A DNA stretch of 64,000 nucleotides from Gigaspora margarita (lineage: Eukaryota; Glomeromycota; Glomeromycetes; Diversisporales; Gigasporaceae). The DNA is taken from assembly GCA_009809945.1 (NCBI GenBank), contig WTPW01000590.1, positions 80,585-144,584 of the forward strand. Reading direction: 5' to 3'. The notes beneath the pieces are model-generated. The model ran no database searches, was not told where the DNA came from, and saw nothing but the letters and a program-made list of their open reading frames with translations. A program made the translations under genes and the position numbers. This document shows positions 22,840 through 34,601 of the stretch, one piece after another; the stretch's first letter is position 1; each line of letters begins with the position of its first letter.

Positions 22840-24090
22840 GCAAGTAGGTGCATATACTAGAATTATAAAAGATACATGTGAGCATAAAGTGAAAATTTAG
22901 CACTTTCTTACTTTGCTTGTCTACTGTTCTCTTCACTGCTGATTACAATCTGGCTTCTTCATGATAGGCCTACTACCCCTTCCTTCAAGTTGGTGCATCT
23001 AGCATTCTGCCAGTAGTCATGCATAGTAAGCTATATACACTATACAAAGGTTTGGCTTAAAAAAAAAGGAATATAAGAGAAGAAAAGAAAAAGGAAGAAA
23101 AGAAGAAAGTAGAATGCACCTTACCATAGTATAGGCTCATACTTTTTCAATTCTCATTTTCATACTTCGTCACTGAGCAACACTAGTAGCATAAATGGTA
23201 CGTAAACATGTAAAAATTTGACAAATTGATAAATAACATGTAAACATGTAGAAAATTGATAAAGCACAAGTATGTCACAATAGAAGAGAAAGTAAAGAGG
23301 TGAAGCACTACTCCCATATGTATCTTCATTATGCATGTTTAATAAAAGATCCAAGTAAGAATAATGAAGATTATAGATATGCATATGATTAATATTATAG
23401 GTACAGTACGTATGTACGTATGCATATAGCAGAGATTATAAAGATATAGGTGGGAGAAAATGGTAAATCTCAGTGCTTTCTTACTTTGCTTGTCTTGTCA
23501 TTTGTTCTCTTTGATGCCTGATTATAATCTGACTTCCATCCCTCCTGCCCTCTCTCACATTCATTGCACCTATGCCCTACCTGTTGCCATGTGAAACAAG
23601 TTGAATGCACTGCACTATAGTGTGGGCTTGAACTCACTATTTTATGTGGACATTATCAGGTGTACTGAGTTGAAGCATGGGTCAACTCACTACACTTATA
23701 AAAGTTAATATTGTTATATGTAAAGAGTTGAATGTGCCGCTATATAAAAATTGATATCATGTATAATAAGGTGAATGCACTACACCATAGCATGGGCTAG
23801 AACTCACTATTATAAAAATTGATATTGTATTTAACGAGTGAATGTGCTACATCATAAGCGTGGGCTTGAACTCACAAAAAAAAAACAGAATGTGCCACGC
23901 CTTAGAGTTGGCGTTCCTCAATTATGCTTCATCATCTGAGTATATTTACATGTACATAGAGTTGTTATGAGCACAATATGTAATAGCAGAAGAGAAAGTA
24001 ATGAAGTGGTGCACTACTCCCATCATGTATCTTCATAATGTCTAGCGTATAATATAAAATCTGAGTGAGAATAATTGATTTTTTTTATCT
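22840..24090. repeat. Direct-repeat region with a degenerate tandem array
   Basis: CTTTCTTACTTTGCTTGTCT occurs near 22901 and 23479 with similar flanks, and AGAAGAGAAAGTAA plus CACTACTCCCAT occurs near 23283 and 23989. From 23595 to 23885 a unit with GAATGCACTRCAC and GTGGGCTTGAACTCAC recurs about three to four times. No coding sequence; the ORF at 23160-23384 is unsupported. Confidence 0.55.
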
Positions 24091-24107
24091 CTTAATACAG
24101 TGTATAG

Positions 24108-24250
24108 GCAACTTAGACCAGACCAAGTTGATTATGTGTTTTATATTACCCACTCCCCTTCAGGAGAGGGGTATGGTTCATATAGTAAAATTTTAAAAAA
24201 ATTTTTTTCAAAAATTTTTTTTCCAATTTGTTCTGTTGTTACTATCTGGT
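24108..24250 (-). repeat. Fragment of the GGTAATGTAAAACAC repeat family
   Basis: On the minus strand it carries GGTAATATAAAACACATAAT and TGGTCTGGTC, followed by a GGAGGGG tract and a T/A-rich hairpin. Related copies are at 35437-35580 and at the two ends of the element 53005-56503. Confidence 0.55.
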
Positions 24251-24561
24251 TTGGGAAAGCAACAAAATATTGCTAATTTAAGCTACTTGGATAGTAAACT
24301 AAATTATAATATGATAGAGATATCAGAAGGTTGAAAGAAGAGTAATTATGCTGATTGGTCACTCGAGCATAAAAGAAATTAAATCAGAAAAAAAACTTAT
24401 ATATGTATGTAGGTGATAAGGGGGCTTTCAGAAATTATGTAATTTTTTGGTAGATGGGTGGGGTCCCGAAATATCAGGTTATAATTATAATTCTGGTCAA
24501 AATTTTATAATTCTGGCCATAAGTATAAAATTATAAAATTATTAATAAGGCCATTTGAATT

Positions 24562-24797
24562 TATAATTTTGTTTAACGTTCCTTTAAGAAGCTTAAGTGT
24601 GGTGGGGAAGGGGGTCAAATTAAACAAACATTAAAATTGCAAAAAATAAACACATTATTATTGGTTGACTTATAAGCACGTGACTTATTGGAATCTTAAA
24701 ATGAGATGTGCGTTCTGATTGGCCTGTTTAATTCTAGGGGGGAGCTCTTAGAGCTGGTGGAGGGGAGAACGTTAAACGAAATTGTAATTTTGAACAG
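24562..24797. mobile_element. Inverted-repeat element nested in the hAT-like element
   Basis: Left TATAATTTTGTTTAACGTTC is mirrored by GAACGTTAAACGAAATTGTA at the right, about 22 bp. About 235 bp; no ORF. Confidence 0.6.
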
Positions 24798-24801
24798 CCT
24801 A

Positions 24802-25433
24802 ACTATTGCTCTATAAGACCAATTTAGATAATTTAACAACCAAAATGTTTGTCTTACTGAGACGATTCTAACAAGCCCAAATCGTTAAAATCTAATCACA
24901 GAGTCGCAAGATCGTTCAACTTTTGTGTAATTTTAATAGTGGTTTTTTAGAATCACTAAATAAATTTCTTTAATATTGAATATCTTTTGATCCACTTATC
25001 CGTTTTGGATGTTTAACTACCAAAATGTTCGTCTCAGTAAGACGATTCTAACAAGCCTAAAATCGCTAAATTCTAATCACAGAATTCCAAGATCATTGAA
25101 GATTTGTATTGTTAAACAAACAATAAAATCTTTATCGATCTTGGTATCCTGTAATTAGAATTTAGCGATTTTGGGCTTGTTAGAATCGTCTCACTGAGAT
25201 GAACATTTTGGTAGTTAAATCATCCAAAATGGGCCCGTGGATCAAAAATTATTCAATATTAAAAAAATTTACTTAGTAATTCTAAAAAAAATCACTATTA
25301 AAATTACACAAAAGTTGAATGATCTTGGGACCCTGTGATTAGATTTTAACAATTTTGGGCTTGTTAGAATCGTCTTAGTGAGATGAACATTTTGGTAGTT
25401 AAATCATCTAAATTGGTCCAGTAGAGCAATAGT
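24802..25433. mobile_element. TA-flanked foldback MITE
   Basis: Ends ACTATTGCTCTATAAGACCA and, inverted, ACTATTGCTCTACTGGACCA, with TA at 24800-24801 and 25434-25435. Long arms fold on each other and contain CAAAATGTTYGTCT, GACGATTCTAACAAGCC and ATCGTTAAAATC modules that also occur in the 50920-52050 and 54403-55326 elements. Confidence 0.82.
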
Positions 25434-25582
25434 TATTATCAATTTCATAAATGAATAAATTTTAAAAAATATAAAATTTGATTGGTTAATAGAGTATCAG
25501 GTGTGGGTGGATGGGGTAAAATTTTAAAATTTATTAGTAACAAAATATTACATAATTTCTGGAAGCCCCCTAATTAGGTGAT

Positions 25583-26039
25583 CAGATTAATATAATTAAT
25601 TAGGCTTATAGAGTGATGGATGTAGTGATTAGACTGATATATCAATGAAATATATAAATGGATTGGTGTATCAGATGGATGATAGAGTGATTAATTTAAG
25701 GAGTCAATTAAATATATCAAACAATGTAATTAATTAATGTATCAAACATCAGCAAATTTTATATATAGATATATATCGATTACTAACTAATAAGATATAT
25801 ATCGATTATACACACCTCTATCACGATCTATTGATAGTGATAGTAATCGATATATATCTGGTTAATTGATATATAGCAATAGTGATTATAATCGATATAT
25901 ATCCATAATAGTTAATAATCGATATATAATCAATATAAAAACAATTAATATTTTAATAATAAAAAATATATAATTATTTTTTATTAATATAATGTCATAG
26001 TAGAAACTTTGTTACAGTAGCCTTAAATTAATCCTAAGA
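25583..26039. other. No gene seen; ATCGATATATAT-type degenerate repeat
   Basis: GTGATTAGATTGATATATCA-like words (25610-25750) grade into ATCGATATATAT words on both strands (25760-25960). The same word family recurs around 33520-34620. Confidence 0.55.
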
Positions 26040-26315
26040 TTAATAATCTCTTTGTTATCAAGTAGAGATAGGTGAGGGGTCAGATAAGTTCTTGGACCAG
26101 GCTGACAAATTCCTCCAACCTGAAAACTAGTTGAGGTAAAGAGATATGGCTATAGAAAAATTCTATGGTAAAGATTTCTAACTACATTTGTGCTACAGAG
26201 CACCCAACGTGATATTACACCTCCTATTTCCTATTTTATACTATTATTAATTTAAACTAATAAAATAAATCTAGTTAGGATAGGTTGGAGAGAACCTAAG
26301 GTGTTAATCATGACA

Positions 26316-29300
26316 TTATAAAAAGCATGTTGTTAGGGGGTAGCCTTGTAAGTACCATTTTTCAATAGCAGAGAGTAGATTTATTGGTTGTATATGAGTT
26401 CTTGATGTATTTGCTTGAGTAGTACTTGATGGTAGAGTTATTTTAGTACGTTTGGTTTTTTTTGTGATATTCCAGGCTATTTCCCATTGATGTTGAAATA
26501 TATTATGTTGAGACCATATAATATGATAAAACCAATTTAAAAGATTATTTGAAAAGTAAGTGAGAAAGAGTTCAGTTTGTTTTTTTCGAAGAATTTTGGT
26601 ATTATGATATGTTGATTTGGAGTATATTCCTAGAATGGTAGGTATAAGGAAGTTGTATTGTATATTAGTGGAGTTAGTTGATAGTAATGAAAGGGTATTA
26701 AGAAGTGTAATATCTGAGATCGATACTAATTGGGATTGTTGAAGTGTGTTATTAATTATATTAGTAAGCGATTGTTGAATGTTTTCAGTATTTTTGGAAC
26801 ATAGGAGTATATGGTGAGTATCTTCAATTGAAGAGCATTTACAACATTGATTTGTTGTGTATAGATTTGGGTAGCAGATGTTAAGGTTTTGCATTGTTGG
26901 GAGGTTGTTTGTTAGGATTTTGATATAGAAGGAGTATAGAGAGGAGTTGTATTCTAATGATTTAAGTATTTTAAAAGTTAGGTTCCAGTTTATATCTAAG
27001 GTATAATTGTTAAAAAATTTAAGAAATGACCAAGATGTTAGTTCTTGAATTTTGATAATATCTTTGATAAAGGAGCAAGCTTTGTGTGTTATCATATAAT
27101 TGTTCCATAAAAAGTGAGTAGGTAGTTTGAAGTATGTATAGAAGATTTCTATTATAGGTTTATCAGAGCCTTGTTTTGCTAGCAGGTCAGCTTGGTTATG
27201 CAGAGAACTAGTTGAATGTGATTCAACTTTGATAGGAGTAATAGAAATGTTTTTTGTAGATTTAATAGAGTTAATAATTGAGATTATATCCCAGTTTTTG
27301 TTTTGAATAAGTTTAAGGGAAGGAGGATTGATTAGGTTTTTGATTGCAGATAAGTTATCAATATATATTGTAATAACAGAGTTATTTGGTATAGCAAGTA
27401 AAAGAGGGATAGTTGCTATTAATTTAGAGCGAGAAGAGTCTGGAGAAGGATTTATTGCTGCATTAAAGTAGATAGAAGGGTCATTTTCACAAATCCAGCC
27501 TATACCAGATTTGATATTTGAGGATTGAAGATTTTTAATAGAAGCATCAGTAAAAAAGTTAAGGTGAATTGTATTTAGATTAAGGATATTGTTGTATGTT
27601 TGAATTAGTTGATTTTGGTAGTAAGGGGTTTTAATATATGATATATAAGATGTATCTCACAAGAGAGAATATTAATTTGGGTTGATAGGGGGAGGGAAGT
27701 AAGGGCAGGTCTAAGTTGTTGAAGATATCAAGTATAGCAAGAATTTCTTTATAGTCTATTTGTAGAAGAAGTCTACTAAACTTGATTTGTCTATATGGAA
27801 GATTTATAGATTTGAAATTGCGTGAGAGATTAGTGATTTCTAAAAGGTTTGATTGTCCTGTAGATGTTTCACTAGATTGATTAATTTTATAGAGAGTAGT
27901 TTGCTGAGATTTGTTTANTTGNAGNATGATTTTATCTTGNTTATTGAATANTNGTTGGTAANGAAGTGAGTTGGAAGGGGATATTAGATCAGTTGTATTA
28001 ATGAAGCTATTTCTTAGAGTAGTTTAATATGTGGCCATGTAATATGGATAGAGTTGAGTTGTAGTATTTGAGTAAGTCGAGTGAACCAAGAAGGTTGGCG
28101 ACCTCTAGTTGTTTTGTTTGTTCGAAGATATATATTATTCCAAGGAAGAAAAGAGTTGTTATTTGCAGTTGTAATTTGTTCAATAAATAAAATTTTGTTG
28201 TTTCTGAGACTATTAATTGTAAGATTATTAGGNGTTGTANGGAGTATATNATAGATTAGGTGTGTATGTTCAGGAAGAGAAGGTGGAAATGTTATAATTG
28301 AAGGGATAAAGGAAATTGTTATATTATTTTTAGCTAGTTGTGCAAGATAGAAAAGGAGAGTATAGTTTTGTGTTTTTTGATGATGCAAAATGAGAGTTTC
28401 TTTAGTAAAGTTAGGAGACCAAGTATTTAATAGCCAGGATTTAATTCGAGCGATACCAATGTCTGTGAGAAGTGGAAAGGTATTAAAAATACGTTTGATA
28501 TTAGAGACACTGACTTTTTGGATTAAATTAGTAAAAGTAGGTAAATTAAAAGCAAGTGGATTTGTGAGTGAGATGTTATTAGTGTTCTTGGCTAGTGAGA
28601 GCATTTTTTTTGTTTGTATAGAAAGTAATTGGGAGAGTTTGGTTTGTGTATTTTTATGAATAAGAACGATTTGTAAAAGATATTCTAAAGAGGGTTGAAG
28701 TATAAGGTTGAATAAGGAGGATATTTGTAAAGATAACAATTTTTTGTATCTTATAAGAATTAGAAAGTTTTCTATTTTATTATATATCATATCTAAAGTT
28801 GGTTTGGTTGAGCCTTTGCCATCATAGAAGATACCTAGGTATCTAATTATGTCTTCAGGTTTGCGAGGAGTAATTGTTTGATTGTTATAAAGAAGTTTGT
28901 GATTAGTTGTTTTTGAGTTTTTGGGGAGGATATGGAGTAGATCAGATTTGGTAGAGTTAACTTCAATGTTATTAATTTTGTATAAGATAGAGACATAAAT
29001 AAAAATATTTTGTAGAGTTTCTGGATGTTCACAATGCCACACTGTGTCATCCATATAGGCTAAAGGAGGGATAGTAATAGTAGTTGGGGTTGTATTGAAA
29101 ATTGTATCAAGTGGTGAGGAGGAGGAGATTTTTAGGAATTGATTATTATATTTTTGAGCAATAAAAGCAAGAATAGAGTCATAGTAAATCTTCCAGAGAA
29201 GAGGAGAGTAGGTTTCTCCTTGTTCAATACCAGAGATAATAGGAACTGGTAATGTAAGTCCATAAGCTGTAATTACTTTAGCTGCACGAGAGGTATGCAG

Positions 29301-31425
29301 TTCAGTTATTAAATTAATGCCAGAATTAGGGATACAATTCTTCGACAAGCATCTTGTAAGCGTCTGATATTGATTCTATCAAATGCTTTAGACATGTCTT
29401 GAAATAGTATCCATGCTTCTTTGTTATAGGAGATGTAATGTTCGATAGTATTATGTAAAATTTGAATTGGTATATGTGTTGAAGAGTTTTTAGTAGCTGC
29501 AAAATTTAAATTAGAAAGAAGGTTGTTTGTTGAAATTATTTTGTCCAGGCAGCTGGTAAAGATTTTTGTAAAGACTTTTTTAAAGGGCTCAATAATAGAA
29601 ATTGGTCGAACTTGGTTAAGTGTAAAATCNCAGTTGGATTTTTTTGGAATAAGAAAAATGTTTGAAGATTTCCATTCTGTTGGTATTTTTTGCAATTGGA
29701 GACATTTATTAATAAGAGATCTGAAAATACTTTGTGCTGTAGAGCTAGCATGTTTAATATACTTGTAGCATATTTCAGAAGGGCCAGCTGCTTTTTGGTT
29801 TGAAAGATTAGAGATTGTTTCTGACCATTCCTGATCTGTGATTGTTTTGAATAAGTCAATGAAGAGAGGTTCGAGTTCTGGATGTGGTTGATAAAGTTGG
29901 TTTAGATCAGCAGGGATTGGTTGAAGAGGTTTTTCAGAAAAGTATTCTGTAAAATGGGGTTGTATTTGCTCTAAAATTTCACTTTACTCTGTGAGGAGAG
30001 TATTGTTAATTAGGAGGCGATCAATATTGATATTGTTATATTTTTCGAGTATTTTTTTGTAGAAAAGTTTGGGGAAGTCTGTGTAGGTTTTGTTNCTGTT
30101 TTCTATTTTTTGTTTAATTTCATTATATAAGTTTTGTTGATATTGATAATTTAGTGTGGTTTTGATAAGTTGAAATTCATTTTTGATTTGGAGAAGGTTT
30201 GGGAGGTTGGTTTGTAGAGAGTTGTCAGGATATTGGGTTTGGTATTTGTTGAGAAGGTTTGGGAAGCTGGGTGATTGAAAATGGTTTTTGAGAAATTGGA
30301 TTTGCTTGTATCTATAATATAATGGTGATTGTTTAGGAGAGGAAGTGTCTTGAATTTCTTTAATTGTTTTGATTTTCTTAAAGGGAATATGTTTGGTAGC
30401 TGCTTTGGTTAAAGCTTTGCGTATTTGGTTCCAAGTAAGATTGAGTTGGTTTTGGTTTGAAATTGATTGAATTTTAGGAGAGATATGTTTAAGATTGCAT
30501 GTAGTTTGAGTAGAATAGTTTTGAATAGTTGATTTGGAGCAGTTTTTCCAGAGAAAGCATTTTCTTTTTTGTTGCTTATAAGGTTTAGGTTTGTTGATTA
30601 TAATTGAAATTTCTAAGGTTATTATTTTATGGTCTGATTCGAGTATAGTATCTGCGAGGATATCTGTATATTCGATCTTTGTAATTGATAGATTAGTCCA
30701 AATTTGGTCTATTCTGCTCTGGATATTGGCTCGTTGGAATGTGAAGTTCTGAGTATTAGGAAAGAAGAAATGGTAAATATCTTTGCATTGATGGCTGTGA
30801 AGAAACTTGATGAGTTGGGATTCGGGTATTGAGGATTTTTTTGCTAGGGAGCGATCTAGTCTTGGGTTTGGAACACTATTAAAGTCTCCCATAATAATAA
30901 GTTTGTAGTTGGAATTTTGAGCAAGAGAAATTATATGTTCCTGGATATCTTTACGGAGTTGTTTCTTCTCTTGAGTAGGAACATAAATTTGTAAGAGACG
31001 TATTGCTAGGTTTTTGAAGTGAAGATCAAGGCCAATGACATGGCCATTGTAGTTATGTGTACGGGCAATATGTTTTGCAAGTTTATGATGAATAAAGATA
31101 CCTACACCTGCCTAGTGTGGAGAGGAGTAAGAGCTCCAAAAGCTAGTATAGTTTGGTATTTGATTATTAAAGAATTTTCCTTCTTTTATTGAAAGATGAG
31201 TTTTAGAAAGGCCTAGAATTTCAAAAGAGTTATTGTTAAGAGCTTCTAGAATGGAGAGTTTTTTGTTTGGTTGGATAAGACCATTAATATTTAGAGAAGC
31301 AATTTTAGTAGAAATTGAAGCATATTCTAAGGTAAGAGAGGGATTTGGTGTAGGATAGATTGAGGGTTGGTTTAAAGAGAGTTCACAAGTTTGTAGAGAT
31401 GGTATATTTGTTGGATAATTGGATT
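26316..31425 (-). pseudogene. LINE ORF2: endonuclease, reverse transcriptase, RNase H
   Basis: The frame opens in a different phase from ORF1, overlapping its end (FLNIPLKSNYPTN), and soon gives the endonuclease start SLNINGL near 31290, IIMGDFNSVPNP near 30895, SRIDQIWTN near 30720 and ESDHKIIT near 30630. A TAG sits at 31112-31114 and a TAA near 29983. RT shows FQDMSKAFDRIN near 29395, a frameshift near 29335, GIEQGETYSPLLWKIYYD near 29230 and LAYMDDTVW near 29055. RNase H near 27600-27190: FFTDAS, SRSKLIA (the catalytic Glu reads Lys), TIYIDN, HNQADLLAKQG. The tail has QCCKCSSIEDTHHILLC. The copy is inactive. Confidence 0.9.
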
Positions 31426-31437
31426 TAAGAGGAATAT

Positions 31438-32031
31438 TTAGAAAGTTGATAAGGGAAGTGGAGAGTGATTTGGTAAAAAAGATGTTTCATGTGGCAAGTA
31501 TATGTGTGCTTCTTCAGAGTTGTATTTGTTTTTTGTTTGGACAGAAAGTTTGATATATTGTTCAGAAAAGAATGTTGGGTAGTCTGATTTGATAAATTGT
31601 GTAAAGGAAGCAATTGTTTGAGGTGAGGGTAGAAGTTGAAGTTTGTAGTAGGATAAGAATTTGTTATAACATGTAGTAGGATCATAAAGATCGAGTAAAC
31701 TGGAAGGAGGAGGATTGTTAGGTTTGCCTAATATAGTATTTGTAGTTGGAGATGTATTTTCATTGTCTGAATCTTCAAAAGTAAAATCTTTAAGAGGTTT
31801 TGATTTGGATGATGAGGTGTTTATGAAAATAGATGGGATAGTAGTTTTTTTGGATGTTGTAAAGAAAGTATTTGGAAAAGGGTTCTCAGCAGGATTTGAT
31901 GAAATAGAGGCTGAGACCTTTTGAGTTTCTTCTATAGAGTCACTCACTGTATGCCTGGCTTTCACGGCTGTGCAAGAATCCAAAGTCTGCTCTGTATGTT
32001 GAGTCTGACCATCATTAATTGGTTCTTCCAC
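31438..32031 (-). CDS. LINE ORF1 protein
   Basis: A 197-aa open frame, Ser/Thr/Pro-rich and disordered-looking in the first 110 residues, then a more folded segment (YDPTTCYNKFLSYYKLQLL). By position it is the ORF1 RNA-binding/chaperone protein of LINE B, although no RRM, zinc knuckle or coiled coil is obvious. The first codon in this copy is GTG at 32031 in GTGGAAGAACC; an ancestral ATG is the likely original. The stop overlaps the start of the endonuclease frame in another phase. Confidence 0.65.
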   Translation of the reverse strand: MEEPINDGQTQHTEQTLDSCTAVKARHTVSDSIEETQKVSASISSNPAENPFPNTFFTTSKKTTIPSIFINTSSSKSKPLKDFTFEDSDNENTSPTTNTILGKPNNPPPSSLLDLYDPTTCYNKFLSYYKLQLLPSPQTIASFTQFIKSDYPTFFSEQYIKLSVQTKNKYNSEEAHIYLPHETSFLPNHSPLPLSTF

Positions 32032-32159
32032 GTAAAAAAATATATAATTAAAAAAATTCGATTTTAAAAAATTTTTAATTTATTAAAAAACTTAATATAT
32101 TTTTACATTACATAATTATTATATAATTCTATATCAATAATATAATTTTTTTTATTACA

Positions 32160-32930
32160 ACATTGCTTCACCACAATAATACCATTAAATCACCACAAAA
32201 ACATGTACAAGAATACCATCAATTTACTACAAGCACACTACAAAAACGCTATCCAAGTTACCACAAGAACATCATTACTTTACCACAAGAATGCCGTATA
32301 ATCACCACAAGAATGTCATCAAGGATGCCATTGCTTCACCACAAGAACATGTACAAGAATACTGTAAGAATGCTATAATTTACAAGAACACGTACAAACA
32401 CACCATTAATTCACTTCAAAATGCTGTTAAGTTACTACAAGAAAGTTATCACTTTACTTACTACAACGCTAAATCACCTCAAGAATGCTATCACTTTACT
32501 GCAAGAATGCTCGTTGAATCACTACAAGAACACTGTCAAATTACTGTAAGAATGCTATTACTTCACTGCAAGAACTTTATCATTTTACTGCAAGAACGCT
32601 ATCGCAACACCGCAAGAACGCCGTCGCTTTACCGCAAAAATAACGTCAAAATACTGGAAAACCAAAAAAACAAAATCGTCATTTTACTTACTACAATGTT
32701 GAATCACCACAAGAATGCCATCAAGAACGCCTAGCAAATCACTACATAAACACTATCAAATTATTACTTCACCGCATGAACACTGTTACTTTACCGCAAA
32801 AATATTGTTATTTTACCGCAAGAATGCTATTGCTTCACTGCAAGAATGGCATTGCTTCACCACAAGAATGACATCAAAATACCGCAAAACCAAAAAACAA
32901 AAAAAGTGTCAGTAAATGTAACGATAGCGA
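32160..32930 (+). repeat. Degenerate minisatellite (CACCACAAGAATGCCATC type)
   Basis: Units of about 18-24 bp with a core such as CACTACAAGAACGCTATC recur over about 770 bp. Overlapping ORFs at 32163-32915 are translations of the repeat (repeated HKN/ARM words in shifting frames), not genes. Confidence 0.75.
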
Positions 32931-33089
32931 AAAAAAAGAAAAAAAAACATACTGAAAAAAAATACTTATTTTATGTAGATTCATACAACCTACTTTCCTG
33001 CCAATAATAATTCACCATTTCCAAAAGCAAATGTGCTTCTGTGAGGCAGATGGGAATCTCCACTCCACGATTCTTCTAAGCCATTTGGG

Positions 33090-33470
33090 GTTACATTCTA
33101 AAAGAAAAAAAAATAAATAAATAAAATGAATAAATAAAATAAATAAAATAAATAAATATAAAAAAAAATAAATAGATAAAAAAAAAAAATCAAAAAAAGA
33201 AAAAAAAATAAAATAAAAAAAATTGAAAAAAATAAATAAATATATAAAGTAAAAAATAAATATATAAAGTAAAAAATAAATATATAAAGTAAAAAATAAA
33301 TATATAAAGTAAAAAAAAAGATATTATAAAAAATAAAAAATAAAAGTTTAAAGAATCAAAAAAAAATTAAATAGACAAAAAAAAAATTAAATAAATATAT
33401 GTAAAAAAAAATTTATAAATTATAAATAAAAAAAATTTAAATCGAAAAAGGATCAAAATAAAAAAAATAG
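33090..33470. repeat. A/T simple sequence with a 20-bp tandem repeat
   Basis: AAAT-type microsatellite; at 33241-33314 the unit TATATAAAGTAAAAAATAAA is repeated exactly three times plus a partial copy. Confidence 0.85.
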
Positions 33471-33630
33471 ATCTGGTAGATCTTTGCTAGATATGCAAAG
33501 ATTATTAATTATGCAATAACAAAAATCTGTATAGCGATTAATATCCATCAATCATTATATATCAGTTTTAATAAATATGATATAAATCGATTAATAGATA
33601 TATAGTGATTTATATTTATTTACGCTATAT

Positions 33631-33985
33631 TAGGGATGCATCGGTCCTAAAAAAAACAGTCCAGGACTGGTCCCAGACTGGGACTGATAAGGACCGTAGG
33701 ACCATTAAAGGAACAGTCCTGGAACTGGTCCTTGTAAATGTAACTGTGATGTTCATATCACCCAATCAAATTTCTTGATCAGGTGTAATGTAGATCATAT
33801 GATGTTTGTTTACATCTGACAGTAAATAATTACGTCATTTTTGGCCAATAAAATCTTATGCATTAAGATTGACGTAATCATTAAAGGACCATTATGGAAC
33901 TGAGGGACCAGACCGGACCAGGACTGTAAATACTATGATAATAGTCCTCTTAGGGACTGGACTGGACCGGACCGATGCAACCCTA
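33631..33985. mobile_element. hAT-like MITE
   Basis: TAGGGATGCATCGGTCC at the left is mirrored by GGACCGATGCAACCCTA at the right. Flanks CGCTATAT and TGCTATAT agree at 7 of 8 positions, fitting an 8-bp duplication. Subterminal GGACC/GGTCC words repeat many times. 355 bp, no ORF. Confidence 0.85.
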
Positions 33986-34084
33986 TGCTATATATTGATT
34001 ATAGATATTTATCGATATATAACTAGTTTATTGATATATATTGTTGATTTTTAATCGATATATATTGATTAATTGTTATATATT

Positions 34085-34584
34085 ATAGATCAGAGAGTTT
34101 GAATAGACAATTCCTATAGCGGGTTGCAGGTATTGCAGCTGGTATGGAACCTTCGGGCGGACTACTTAAAATAGGCACCAAAAGTGCACGTGTGGCTAGT
34201 TGTACCCTCGTCTACGTATGGTCACACTGTCGAATGACGGACGTTGTGGAGCAACGCTGCAAGTAGTCAGGATCAAAACCCCAGGATCGTCCTTGAGTCA
34301 GAACACTAATATGAATAGCTGAAGTCACAAGACGTATTGAGAGGCTGAAGTCTGAAAGGATACTTCAAGAACTCATGGCAGCGTGTCCAGACTGCAATCC
34401 GAACCAACAGGCTTATGACCGTGAAAATTGGAGGGGCTTGCTGAGAAGAATAAGGCTCGGTGCAACAACCCTGCCTGGGCATTGATAGAATGCTGAGTAG
34501 TAGCCTACGTAATAGTTAGAATATTATTTGTACTTGTACTTAAATATCTAATAAAGTAGCACATGGTTGTAAAGTAAAAAAAAA
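34085..34584 (+). mobile_element. GC-richer retroposed fragment with 17-bp target duplication
   Basis: A 500-bp insert ending in ten A residues is flanked by ATTAATTGTTATATATT at 34068-34084 and 34585-34601. Poly-A plus a long duplication is the mark of LINE machinery. Base composition is far less AT-rich than anything around it. AATAAAG near 34550 resembles a polyadenylation signal. It contains the end of a reading frame (34315-34485), so it is probably the 5'-truncated 3' end of a LINE unlike LINE A or B. Confidence 0.85.
34315..34485 (+). pseudogene. C-terminal fragment of a LINE-type protein
   Basis: A 56-residue frame follows a TGA (34312-34314): RRIERLKSERILQELM, then ACPDCNPNQQAYDRENWRGL and LLRRIRLGATTLPGH before a stop. 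The pattern of a basic tail with a D/R-x-W-R segment is common at the C-terminus of LINE reverse-transcriptase proteins. Too short for a firm family call. Confidence 0.5.
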
Positions 34585-34601
34585 ATTAATTGTTATATAT
34601 T

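Larger units (their letters stand above)
24418..25574. mobile_element. hAT-like non-autonomous element, 8-bp duplication
   Basis: Ends AAGGGGGCTTTCAGAAATTA (left) and ATTAGGGGGCTTCCAGAAAT (right, minus strand), directly flanked by TAGGTGAT at 24410-24417 and 25575-25582. An 8-bp duplication is the hAT hallmark. No transposase ORF. Two smaller inverted-repeat elements lie inside it. Confidence 0.85.
26040..32040 (-). mobile_element. Near full-length LINE (LINE B), minus strand
   Basis: Order on the minus strand: ORF1 (32031-31438), apurinic-type endonuclease (about 31310-30640), linker, RT (about 29800-28850), RNase H (about 27600-27190) and Cys/His tail (about 26900-26790), then a 3' UTR to about 26040. 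No poly-A tail or clear target duplication was found, so both ends are approximate. It is broken by stops, frameshifts and runs of Ns (27918-27962). Confidence 0.88.

Noticed and set aside
32163-32915. Three overlapping ORFs of 66-147 aa
   Set aside because: Repeated HKN/ARM/LQE words come from the minisatellite; open frames shift with unit length.
34085-34584. rRNA or tRNA gene because of the higher GC content
   Set aside because: No rRNA core motif or tRNA A/B-box pair was recognised, and poly-A with a 17-bp duplication shows a retroposed insert.
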